From Candidatus Bathyarchaeota archaeon (GTDB lineage Archaea > Thermoproteota > Bathyarchaeia > TCS64): DNA of 14,392 bases. The notes under the pieces are model-generated. The model worked only from the letters and a program-made list of their open reading frames with translations. It made no database searches and was not told the origin of the DNA. The stretch is from contig JAUWLH010000022.1 of assembly GCA_030613835.1 (NCBI GenBank), forward strand, positions 1 to 14,392, given 5' to 3'. The position numbers and the translations under genes were made by a program. This document shows, one piece after another, positions 5,808-12,940 of the stretch (its first letter is position 1; each line of letters begins with the position of its first letter).

Positions 5808-8342
5808 ATGGGTATTCGTGATTTAATGACAGGCATTGTTTCACCTGAAGAGTTCTACGGCTTCAAGCCCGGGACTGACAGGAAGTTAATCAGATGGGAA
5901 CGGGTCGTGGACTACTTCTACCAGCTCGACGGCTCATCAGACATGATCAAGGTAGTCGAGGAGGGAAAGTCCACAGAGGGTCATCCTATTCTCCTATCCT
6001 ACATCTCCTCGCCAGAGAACCTGAAGAACCTCGACAGGATCAGAGCTGACAGCTGGAGTATCAGCCACCCAGAGAACCTTGATGAAGCGGAGGTTGAGAG
6101 GATCATCGCTGAGGGCAAAACCGTGGTGGTCATGACCATGAGTATCCACGCTAGCGAGGTAGGCGGCACACAGGGCGCATCCGATCTGGCGTACATGCTT
6201 ATCACTAGCGAGGAGCCGCTGATCAAGAGGATTAGGGAGAACGTGGTCCTGCTGTTGTTCCCATGCGCCAACCCCGACGGACAGGTGATGACCGTGGACT
6301 GGTACAACAAGAATCTCGGCACCGAGTACGAGGGCACGGGCCTCCCATGGCTCTACCACAAGTATACGGGTCACGACAATAACAGGGACGCGTTAACCCT
6401 CACCCAGGTCGAGACCCAGGTCATGAACCGGGTCATCGTCAAAGAGTGGTTCCCGCAGGCTTTCATAGACCACCACCAGATGGGTTTCTACGGCAGCAGG
6501 TTCTTCGTCCCGCCCAACAGCAACCCGGTGAACGAGATCGCGGACCCAATGGTGTGGACGGAGCAGAAACATTACGGTGCCCAAATGGTCATCAGGATGG
6601 AGGCCGAGGGGCTGGCGGGTATCGAGCAAGCTGCGGTCTTCCCCGCTGACTTCATGCCCGGGTTTAGCCTCGTTTTCCCCTGGATGAACATCTGCGGCAT
6701 GTTCACGGAATCCGCCAGCGTCAAGGGCGCGACGCCCGTGTACGTACACTACCACCAGCTCAAGCCACACCCCAGGGGCAGGCCAGCGTACAGGGCTAAC
6801 ATAAACTTCACGAACCCGTGGAAGGGCGGTTGGTGGCACCTGAGTGATATACTGAGGGGCCAGATGGCGGCATCCATGGGAACCCTTGAGGTAGCTGCAA
6901 ACAACAGGGAGCTAATCCTCAGGAACATGTATACCAAGGCAACTAGGAGCATCAAAAGAGGCAAAGAGGAGGCCCCATACGCCTTCATCTTCCCGCCGGG
7001 ACAGCGGGACCCGAACACGACGGCCAGGTTCCTCAAGACTCTTGATGACCTCAGCGTGGAGATACATGTGGCTGAGTCCAAGGTGACTGTGGGAGATGTA
7101 ACCTACCCCGCCGGTAGCCATGTGGTTTTCGCCAGCCAGACCGTAAGACCCCTCATACTGAGCCTGCTAGGCCAGACCAACTACAGGGACAACCTGTGGG
7201 TGCGGGGCCCCGATGGCTCACCGATGATGAACTACGACTTCGCCACACAGACAATGGCCGAGTTCAAGGGAGTCAAGATCGTGGAAGCCGAGGAGGTTCC
7301 CTCGGGCGAGTTCGTGAGGATTACACCAGGCCCCCCGAAGGGCGGACTGGGAGGTCGCTCTGAGTACGGATACCTAATCGATTGCAGGATCAACGACAGC
7401 TTCAAGGCGGTGAACAAGCTGGCCAAGGCAGGGATCGAGGTCAAGAGAATCCCTGAGCCAATCGCGGTTGACGGCAAGGATTATCCTGCGGGCATGTTCT
7501 ACATCAAGGAAGCGGCCAAGGAGATCGCCGAGGAGACGCATCTAACACTAATCCCACTGGACTCCGAGCTTGATTCAGGAATGATGGACGCCAAGCCACT
7601 GAAGGTCGCCATGTACCAGCGGTACTGGGGCGGCAACATGGACGAGGGCTGGACAAGGTGGCTCCTGGACGAGTTTGGGTTCGATTACACGACTGTCAAG
7701 GACGAGGATATCAAGAAAGGGCTTGAAGAATATGACGTGCTCATCCTTCCCAGCGACGCCCCCGCGATGATCGTGGGAGACAAGGTGGAGGAATACTACG
7801 AGAAGAAGTACAAGGGGATGTTCACGGCACCCGTCCTTCCCCCGGAGTACAAATCAGGCATCGGGGATGATGGCGTGGAGAAGATCAACGAGTTCGCCGA
7901 GAACGGCGGAACCGTCATCGCCCTCTACGATAGCTGCGAGTACGCCATCGAGAAGATGGACGTGCCGGTGATCAACACCCTGAAGGATGTGAAGTCAAAG
8001 GAGTTTCACTGCCCGGGCAGCACTGTGTGGGTGAACGTGGACAACAGCCACCCCCTTGGGTATGGCATGCCGAATAGGGCCTTGATTCTTCTCAGGGGAA
8101 ACCATGCCTACGCGGTGAAGCCGAACCACAACAACGACAACTACCGTGTGGTCGTCAGCTACCCGGAGGAGGACATGAAGCTCAGCGGCTGGCTCATAGG
8201 CGAGAAGTACCTCGCAAGGAAGGCGGCCCTGATAGAGGCCAAGAAGAAGGAGGGCAGGGTAATAATGTATGGCTTCGCTCCCCAGATGAGGGCTCTGACG
8301 GATGCCAGCTTCAAGTTCTTCTTCAATGCCCTAGTGGGCTAG
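5808..8342 (+). CDS. Large M14-family zinc carboxypeptidase-like protein with C-terminal class I amidotransferase-like domain
   Basis: 844 residues. The zinc carboxypeptidase signature is present in order: SIHASEVGG (HxxE, His114 and Glu117), FPCANPDGQV (NPDG at 155-158), DNNRD (Arg193 of the substrate-binding NRD), and FIDHHQMGFYG (third zinc ligand His222 or 223). These are the metal and substrate residues of M14 peptidases, which remove C-terminal amino acids from peptides. No signal peptide or membrane helix is seen, so it should act in the cytoplasm on imported or internal peptides. Residues from about 598 start a new Rossmann-like fold (KVAMYQRYWGG, VLILPS, then GGTVIALYDSCEY with Cys710) that resembles the class I glutamine-amidotransferase-like domain found at the end of other large M14 proteins; a catalytic role is not evident. 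ATG 5808 is the first start before the conserved region. It converges on the FTR gene. Confidence 0.82.
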   Translation: MGIRDLMTGIVSPEEFYGFKPGTDRKLIRWERVVDYFYQLDGSSDMIKVVEEGKSTEGHPILLSYISSPENLKNLDRIRADSWSISHPENLDEAEVERIIAEGKTVVVMTMSIHASEVGGTQGASDLAYMLITSEEPLIKRIRENVVLLLFPCANPDGQVMTVDWYNKNLGTEYEGTGLPWLYHKYTGHDNNRDALTLTQVETQVMNRVIVKEWFPQAFIDHHQMGFYGSRFFVPPNSNPVNEIADPMVWTEQKHYGAQMVIRMEAEGLAGIEQAAVFPADFMPGFSLVFPWMNICGMFTESASVKGATPVYVHYHQLKPHPRGRPAYRANINFTNPWKGGWWHLSDILRGQMAASMGTLEVAANNRELILRNMYTKATRSIKRGKEEAPYAFIFPPGQRDPNTTARFLKTLDDLSVEIHVAESKVTVGDVTYPAGSHVVFASQTVRPLILSLLGQTNYRDNLWVRGPDGSPMMNYDFATQTMAEFKGVKIVEAEEVPSGEFVRITPGPPKGGLGGRSEYGYLIDCRINDSFKAVNKLAKAGIEVKRIPEPIAVDGKDYPAGMFYIKEAAKEIAEETHLTLIPLDSELDSGMMDAKPLKVAMYQRYWGGNMDEGWTRWLLDEFGFDYTTVKDEDIKKGLEEYDVLILPSDAPAMIVGDKVEEYYEKKYKGMFTAPVLPPEYKSGIGDDGVEKINEFAENGGTVIALYDSCEYAIEKMDVPVINTLKDVKSKEFHCPGSTVWVNVDNSHPLGYGMPNRALILLRGNHAYAVKPNHNNDNYRVVVSYPEEDMKLSGWLIGEKYLARKAALIEAKKKEGRVIMYGFAPQMRALTDASFKFFFNALVG

Positions 8343-8353
8343 AAGGGCAGTCC

Positions 8354-8367
8354 TTTTCCTTTTTATT
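8354..8367 (+). terminator. Oligo-T terminator after the M14 peptidase gene
   Basis: TTTTCCTTTTTATT starts 12 nt after the peptidase stop codon. Runs of T in the RNA-like strand without a hairpin are the usual archaeal intrinsic terminators. It slightly overlaps the end of the convergent FTR gene. Confidence 0.6.
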
Positions 8368-8713
8368 ATAACCCTAGGCTACCCAGCACCTTCTCGTAAG
8401 GTCTTCTCTCTGGGATGGGCTCAATGGGTCTTTTTCCATCATGGATATCCTTGTTGACATATAGGGCACAGTAGCACATCCCATATTCCTCAACATCGGG
8501 GATCCGGTAGTCGCAGGGGCAGATGATGTCCTTATCGTTCTCAAGGATTCCTGACGAGATCCTGCATGGGCAGCTGGGGTACCCGTACCGCTCCCTGTTC
8601 ACGGTCAGTCCCTTAATCAGGTTGTCCAGCTGTTCCGGTTCGGGGCAGAGGTACATCCGTTTCTTCTCCGCGTTCCTCTCCGCGTTTTTCTTCAGCCTCT
8701 CGTACCAGCTCAT
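8366..8713 (-). CDS. Ferredoxin:thioredoxin reductase catalytic (beta) subunit
   Basis: 115 residues with the FTR pattern CPC (48, 50), CPC (65, 67) and CYC (80, 82), in SCPCRISSG, IICPCDYR and YGMCYCALYV. By the plant/cyanobacterial enzyme, Cys48, 65, 67 and 80 hold the [4Fe-4S] cluster and Cys50-Cys82 form the redox disulfide that passes electrons from ferredoxin to a thioredoxin. Cys23 is an extra cysteine near the N-terminus, also common in archaeal and bacterial homologues. No variable (alpha) subunit is present, as usual outside oxygenic phototrophs. The ATG at 8713 overlaps the stop of the upstream glutaredoxin-like gene (ATGA), so translation is coupled and that protein is its likely partner. 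Confidence 0.92.
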   Translation of the reverse strand: MSWYERLKKNAERNAEKKRMYLCPEPEQLDNLIKGLTVNRERYGYPSCPCRISSGILENDKDIICPCDYRIPDVEEYGMCYCALYVNKDIHDGKRPIEPIPERRPYEKVLGSLGL

Positions 8714-8994
8714 AGTCCAAGGGCCTCGGCTAACTGATCCTTTTTGAATCCCTGGATGACGGTCTCGTCATTGATCACAGTTATGGGGAACGCGACGGGC
8801 AGCTTCTTAGCCTTGAGCTCCTCGACGGCCTCTACCTGGTCCTCCCTTGTACACTTATCCAGGTCAATATACTCGTACCTGACGTTGTTTTCCTTCAGAA
8901 GGGTCTTGAGCTTCTCGCACCACCCGCAGGTGCTTAATGTGTAGAGAAAAACCTTGTTACTGTTATTGGTTCCATCGACCATTATCGTTTCCAT
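8710..8994 (-). CDS. Glutaredoxin/NrdH-like thiol-disulfide protein
   Basis: 94 residues with the active site STCGWCEKLK (Cys23, Cys26), the cis-proline segment PVAFPITVIND (Pro70) and a C-terminal VIQGFKKDQL helix, all as in glutaredoxin-like/NrdH redoxins. An extra Cys48 lies in DLDKCTRED. The open frame extends far upstream, but the real start is ATG 8994: the redoxin fold begins right after it, GGGAG lies about 9 nt upstream, and a TATA box lies at 9031-9040. Coupled by a 4-bp overlap to the FTR catalytic subunit, it is probably reduced by ferredoxin through FTR rather than by glutathione. Confidence 0.9.
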   Translation of the reverse strand: METIMVDGTNNSNKVFLYTLSTCGWCEKLKTLLKENNVRYEYIDLDKCTREDQVEAVEELKAKKLPVAFPITVINDETVIQGFKKDQLAEALGL

Positions 8995-9030
8995 GAATAA
9001 TAACTCCCTACTGATGAAAATGAAGAACGG

Positions 9031-9040
9031 GATATAAAAT
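9031..9040 (-). promoter_or_regulatory. TATA box of the glutaredoxin-FTR operon
   Basis: ATTTTATATC on the minus strand, about 41 bp before the ATG at 8994. This would place the transcript start about 15 nt upstream of the ATG, leaving room for the GGGAG ribosome-binding site. Confidence 0.6.
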
Positions 9041-9089
9041 GTGGTGCATAATTTCTGATGAGACTGAGGGTTACTCGTTCCTGCACCTC

Positions 9090-9095
9090 TTTTAT
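9090..9095 (+). promoter_or_regulatory. TATA-like element of the M19 dipeptidase gene
   Basis: TTTTAT lies 31-36 bp upstream of the ATG at 9126. No Shine-Dalgarno is seen, so the message may be leaderless. It is divergent from the glutaredoxin-FTR promoter, about 50 bp away. Confidence 0.4.
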
Positions 9096-9125
9096 CCTCG
9101 TGGGTCCAAGTCTTCCTGATAATCA

Positions 9126-10352
9126 ATGGGTGGCAAGAAGAGATACGATGGCTACATGGCGTTCGATTACCTGGAGGCAGGTTTCGATTACAAGGTCTTC
9201 GATCTGGTAAAGCATCCGAGGATCGAGCCATATTATATTCCCTTGAGCAAGACCGAGGAGGAGAGGTTCCAGGGGCTAGTGGAGAGATCCACAATGATAG
9301 ACCTTCACGAGCACCCCGTTCTGTGGCCCGAGGATATGAAGGATGTGCCTGAGCTCCACGGATTGGGGAGGCATTTTACGGCTTACGAGGCCCTGAGTAC
9401 GAGTCATCTTGACTGTGTGTTCGATAACCTGATGGATGGCATGAGCTACGCTACCAGCTATAGTGGCTGGAAGTGGACGGACGTGATTCACGATATCGGT
9501 ATCAGGCTTAGCGATATCGCCCACCAGGACCTGGTAACCCACTGTAGAACAGTTCAGGATATACTGGACGCCAAGATGAACGGAAAGATAGCCTTGGTCA
9601 TCGCGTTGGAATCCGCTACGCCAATAGAGAACGAGCTTGACAGAATCGACGTGCTCTACGGTCTCGGCGTCAGGAGCATGGGGGTCTGTTACAGCGAGTC
9701 AAACATGTTGGGCGGGGGCATGGGGGAGACAAACAATGACTCTGGGCTCACGGATTTTGGGTACGACGCAGTCAAGCGTATGAATAAGCTTGGTCTGCTC
9801 ATTGATGTGGGGCACACCAATGACAGAACCGCCATCGAGACCATAGAGGCGAGCGACCATCCCATCTACAACAGCCACAGCGGTCCTGGGGCGATAGCCA
9901 TTGGCCACACCAACGGAGACGAGGTATTACAAGCTATGACGGAGAAAGGCGGTGTTTTAGGGGTTGGTGGGGCCGGTCAGGGATTGCGCACCGAGAAACA
10001 TCCCATCGGCAGTATCGAGAGCTATATGGAGTGCGTCGAGTATTGCATCGACCTGATGGGCATCGGTCACGTCGGCTGTGGACCGGACACTCTGTATGGT
10101 GCCCACCAGGAGTTGTACAAGGTCTGGTTCCCGAGGAAGAAGGGACATTATACAAGGGAGGGCAGGGCACCTGTGAAGAGCTGGACGGTTCACGAGGGGG
10201 TCGTGGATCCTGGATACGTGAAGGGGCTGGAGAACCCCAGCGAGTATGTGAACATAATGCGCTGGATGATCAAACACGGTTATGGGGACGGGGAGATCCA
10301 AAAGATTGTTGGCGGTAACGCTTTGAAGCTTCTGGAGAAGGTATGGATCTAA
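9126..10352 (+). CDS. Membrane dipeptidase (M19, renal dipeptidase-like) homologue with a changed metal ligand
   Basis: 408 residues. M19 enzymes are binuclear-zinc barrel hydrolases that cleave dipeptides, often with a D-residue at the C-terminal side. Seen in order: MIDLHEHP (residues 57-64), ALVIALES (Glu162, the bridging ligand position), LLIDVGHTND (His230), IYNSHSGPGA (His251) and HVGCGPDTLYG near residue 315 (the catalytic/structural Asp region). In renal dipeptidase the first site is HxD; here it is His61-Glu-His63, so one ligand differs. About 55 residues precede the barrel, with no signal peptide or lipobox. ATG 9126 is placed by the TATA-like element upstream. With the D-aminoacylase and M14 peptidase nearby it fits peptide and D-amino-acid catabolism. 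Substrate is uncertain. Confidence 0.8.
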   Translation: MGGKKRYDGYMAFDYLEAGFDYKVFDLVKHPRIEPYYIPLSKTEEERFQGLVERSTMIDLHEHPVLWPEDMKDVPELHGLGRHFTAYEALSTSHLDCVFDNLMDGMSYATSYSGWKWTDVIHDIGIRLSDIAHQDLVTHCRTVQDILDAKMNGKIALVIALESATPIENELDRIDVLYGLGVRSMGVCYSESNMLGGGMGETNNDSGLTDFGYDAVKRMNKLGLLIDVGHTNDRTAIETIEASDHPIYNSHSGPGAIAIGHTNGDEVLQAMTEKGGVLGVGGAGQGLRTEKHPIGSIESYMECVEYCIDLMGIGHVGCGPDTLYGAHQELYKVWFPRKKGHYTREGRAPVKSWTVHEGVVDPGYVKGLENPSEYVNIMRWMIKHGYGDGEIQKIVGGNALKLLEKVWI

Positions 10353-10414
10353 CTCTCCCTTCCCTCTCTGAAAAAGATGATTTGCGCCCGGTAACTGGAA
10401 TCTTAAAAAGATTA

Positions 10415-10435
10415 CCTGTTTGTTGGATTAACAGG
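10415..10435. terminator. Hairpin in the convergent M19 / flavoprotein gap
   Basis: CCTGTT (10415-10420), 9-nt loop, AACAGG (10430-10435). It lies between two converging genes and could mark the end of either transcript. No long T-run follows on the plus strand. Confidence 0.3.
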
Positions 10436-10443
10436 GTGCCTGT

Positions 10444-10456
10444 AATAACAAATAAA
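10444..10456 (-). terminator. T-rich terminator of the iron-sulfur flavoprotein gene
   Basis: On the minus strand TTTATTTGTTATT directly follows the TAA stop at 10457, typical of archaeal T-rich termination. Confidence 0.4.
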
Positions 10457-11029
10457 TTATTCGAGTTTCTGGGCTAGCTTGGCGACTGCCACACCCAGGT
10501 CCCATGAGGTCTCCATACCTTCGGGGTCTTTTAGGACGTCACCTTTTGTACTTCCCACAGCATTTGCGTAGCTTTTGATCCCGGGTACTATCATCTTCTG
10601 GCTCAGGATGAACAGTAGCTGTTGGGTCCATACGTTGGCGAGACCGGTTCTCCTTGCCACGCTCATGGCCCCCGCGACCTTGCCGTCGAACTTGGTCCTG
10701 CTGTGGGCGCTGCTGTTGAACGTACCTGACCTATCTATCAGTGCCTTCATGTGGGGCGTCATGGACTCGTAGTAGCTGGGGCTGGCGAATATGAGGCCGT
10801 CGGCCTCGGTCATCCTGTTGAATACATGCTCGAAGTCGTCGTCTATCCTGCATTTTCCTGTCTTTGAGCAAACCCCGCAGCCGTCACAGGGCTCTACTCT
10901 GTTCTCCGCGAGGAGTATTATCTCGGTCTCGGCCCCTACGCTCCTCGCTGCCTCAAGGGCGTGTCTTACAATTATTTCCGTGTTGCCGCCTTTCCTGGGG
11001 CTGCCCACTATTCCTAGAATCCTAACCAT
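10457..11029 (-). CDS. Iron-sulfur flavoprotein (NADPH-dependent FMN reductase family)
   Basis: About 190 residues with a flavodoxin-like fold. The N-terminal loop GSPRKGGNTE holds the FMN phosphate. It is followed by the compact motif CDGCGVCSKTGKC (CX2CX2CX5C), which binds a [4Fe-4S] cluster in archaeal/anaerobe iron-sulfur flavoproteins, and by the flavin-contact segments FASPSYYESMTPHMKALIDR and AGAMSVARRTG. Isf proteins move electrons from ferredoxin and can reduce oxygen, peroxide or quinones; the natural acceptor here is unknown. The frame can start at GTG 11035 or ATG 11029. I chose the ATG because a TATA-like element is centred about 28 bp upstream, fitting a leaderless transcript; GGTG 5 nt before the GTG argues the other way. 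The gene stands alone. Confidence 0.85.
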   Translation of the reverse strand: MVRILGIVGSPRKGGNTEIIVRHALEAARSVGAETEIILLAENRVEPCDGCGVCSKTGKCRIDDDFEHVFNRMTEADGLIFASPSYYESMTPHMKALIDRSGTFNSSAHSRTKFDGKVAGAMSVARRTGLANVWTQQLLFILSQKMIVPGIKSYANAVGSTKGDVLKDPEGMETSWDLGVAVAKLAQKLE

Positions 11030-11051
11030 GGACACCTGACCACCTTTGGGC

Positions 11052-11061
11052 GGATAAATCC
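11052..11061 (-). promoter_or_regulatory. TATA box of the iron-sulfur flavoprotein gene
   Basis: GGATTTATCC on the minus strand, centred about 28 bp upstream of ATG 11029. Confidence 0.5.
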
Positions 11062-11171
11062 TGCGGGGGTTCTAGATTTCTAGCCCCAGCTTACTGCACT
11101 GGTCAAGGATTGGTTGATGGCTATTTCCATCTCGTTAGTAGAAATTCAGGCTCATAACATGGCCAACCGGG

Positions 11172-12233
11172 TTAGTGCTGTCCGTGGCTGGTCTTCATGA
11201 ACTCCTGGAGCAGCGTGGTGGCGAAGCCCCCCTTGTGGAGGGTGAACGAGAGCTGGATACCTCTCGGCTTTGCCTTGATCTCTATCCTAGGCGTTAGCCT
11301 TCCACGCCTCCTGGTTCCCGTGACCCTGTTTCTCTTCAGCAACTTGTTTGACAGCCCCGACTCGGCGAATATCTCAGATTCTAATGCACCAGCTTCCCCT
11401 GATGCCCTGGCCATCTTGGGTCCATACATTGGGGCCGTGAAGCTGATCTCCTTGTTGATGTACCTTTCCTGCAAGTCCTTGGGGTTCTCGATATGGGTTC
11501 TTTCTCCCGTTTCATGATCCTCGATGATATCACCTGGGATCAGCCTGTCGTAGATGCCCCTATCAACCCTCTCCGTCAGGTACCTGTTGCAGAGGTAGCT
11601 CTGGTACGCGGCTATCAGGTACCTTGAGAGCCACCTGTTTCCTACACTCTTTTCGCCGTGGAGGATATTCCACCCCGCCTTGGCGTTCTTTCCCCTGCGA
11701 CCCATGCGTTGCTCACCGTAGAAATTGGGTATTCCAATCTGATGGATGCGGTTCGCGATCCTTTTCGAGCGGTCCAACGCCTCGTCTCTTGGCACCTTGA
11801 TGTCTGAGATGAGTACTCTGAAACTGTTTCCGACCAGGTGCCCCGCCCTGAACTTGACGCTGTGGTACTTCGCCCAGTTGACCCTGACCTCGATGCTTTT
11901 CTCAACCGACTTGATAGCAACCTTCGGTTCAACCTTTCCCACCTCGAATAGCAGGCTGAACACCTGGGTGGCTCTTGCGTCCTTGTCTTTCAATCCGCCC
12001 ATCCCTATCTCTTGTGGCCTCAGGTGGAATATTTCTGCCAGCTGGACCTGTACCTCCCTTGTGGTCATGCTCTCCTTGGTTAGGCTCATGTACAGGTGGT
12101 CTCCCTTGCCGGAGGGCTCGATTGATGATATCTCCTCTACCACGAAATCATCGATTCTTGCCCTGATCCTGCCCCCTACACCGGGAAGGTCATCGGTTAT
12201 GTATGGCAATGATAGGTTGAACTCGGGAACCAT
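11172..12233 (-). CDS. truD: tRNA pseudouridine(13) synthase TruD
   Basis: 353 residues. TruD converts uridine to pseudouridine in tRNA (position 13 in bacteria; archaeal and Pus7-type enzymes also act on position 35 of some tRNAs). The catalytic motif GLKDKDA (Asp83) is intact, followed by the TruD signature IPNFYGEQRMGRRGKN, a variable central TRUD domain, and the C-terminal GTRRRGRLTPRIE and LSFTLHKGGFATTLLQEFM segments that close the active site. It is somewhat shorter than many archaeal TruD proteins (about 400-450) but both ends look complete. An in-frame TGA directly precedes ATG 12233, fixing the start; GGGGGAG lies about 12 nt upstream. The gene follows the cysteine-rich protein by 83 bp on the same strand, so it may share its transcript. 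Confidence 0.93.
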   Translation of the reverse strand: MVPEFNLSLPYITDDLPGVGGRIRARIDDFVVEEISSIEPSGKGDHLYMSLTKESMTTREVQVQLAEIFHLRPQEIGMGGLKDKDARATQVFSLLFEVGKVEPKVAIKSVEKSIEVRVNWAKYHSVKFRAGHLVGNSFRVLISDIKVPRDEALDRSKRIANRIHQIGIPNFYGEQRMGRRGKNAKAGWNILHGEKSVGNRWLSRYLIAAYQSYLCNRYLTERVDRGIYDRLIPGDIIEDHETGERTHIENPKDLQERYINKEISFTAPMYGPKMARASGEAGALESEIFAESGLSNKLLKRNRVTGTRRRGRLTPRIEIKAKPRGIQLSFTLHKGGFATTLLQEFMKTSHGQH

Positions 12234-12279
12234 TCATTGTCCATACTCCCCCTTGCTTTTGAAGAATTGGGAAGGCAGC

Positions 12280-12293
12280 AGCTTGAACAAGCT
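12280..12293. repeat. Short inverted repeat upstream of truD
   Basis: AGCTTG (12280-12285), AA, CAAGCT (12288-12293): a 6-bp palindrome with a 2-nt centre in the 83-bp gap before truD. Too short a loop for a stable hairpin; an operator half-site pair is possible. Confidence 0.3.
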
Positions 12294-12316
12294 CGGTGAG
12301 GGGTCTATTCTTCCCC

Positions 12317-12940
12317 TTATTTCAGCACTTTCTCCAGCAGCCTTTCCGCGCGGTCAGTGTTGAATACGGCGCACTCGCAGCATTTTCCCATTATCTTGGC
12401 CGCCTTTTTAGGGGTCATCCTACGCATCCTGACGTACTCCATCATCTTACGGATTAGGTTGAACGAGACCATGCCGTGGCCGCAGAGGGTGGTTATCTCC
12501 AACACATCCCTCTCTGGCAGCCTGTCCTTTGCACCCCAGAACCCTAGGGACTGCTCAAGGCTGTGTCTCTGAATCCCGCTTTTACCGCAGCATTCATGGA
12601 CGCCCTCAAGGAGCCCGCTAATGTTGATGGAGATGCCCAGATCCGCCTCGACGAGCTCGCTTACCACCTTCTGGAGTGTGTCGACGTCCGTGAACACCGC
12701 GGCGGACGTGGAGCCGTCCTTGAGCTGGGTTACAAGGCCATTGAAATTGACGTCGTCCTGGAGGACGGAGCCGAGCTTACTGCTGCCGATGTTGATGGGA
12801 TTGTACTTGTTGCAGATCCTGAGGAACTCGTGGATCTTGGGAGCCGATCCGGGCTTGATATCCTTGGCTACGGATGTGAAGATGACGTAATCTCCCTTGA
12901 GGTCCTCGACTGCACCCTTCCGGTGTAACGTGTTTGTCAT
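12317..12940 (-). CDS. Cysteine-rich protein coupled to a ferredoxin-like gene, unknown function
   Basis: 207 residues. I do not recognise a named family. The N-terminal half (residues 15-110) looks like an alpha/beta domain with the segments YVIFTSVAKDIKPGSAPKIH and INIGSSKLGSVLQDDVNFNG. The C-terminal half holds the striking cysteine motifs HECCGKSG (Cys117, 118), TTLCGHGMVS (Cys153, His155) and MGKCCECAVFNTDRAERLL (Cys187, 188, 190), plus Cys43. This arrangement suggests a metal or Fe-S site. ATG 12940 overlaps the stop of the 2x[4Fe-4S] protein by 4 bp (ATGA), with AGGAG 8 nt upstream, so the two are translationally coupled and probably form a complex. I recall similar ferredoxin-plus-GHGMVS protein pairs in anaerobic bacteria and methanogens without a proven role; that is recollection, not a search. 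Confidence 0.7.
   Translation of the reverse strand: MTNTLHRKGAVEDLKGDYVIFTSVAKDIKPGSAPKIHEFLRICNKYNPINIGSSKLGSVLQDDVNFNGLVTQLKDGSTSAAVFTDVDTLQKVVSELVEADLGISINISGLLEGVHECCGKSGIQRHSLEQSLGFWGAKDRLPERDVLEITTLCGHGMVSFNLIRKMMEYVRMRRMTPKKAAKIMGKCCECAVFNTDRAERLLEKVLK

Noticed and set aside
8995..9294. N-terminal extension of the glutaredoxin-like protein (194-aa frame)
   Set aside because: The upstream part is rich in Arg, Pro, Ser and Cys, overlaps the start of the divergent M19 gene, and lies upstream of a good TATA box and Shine-Dalgarno for the ATG at 8994.
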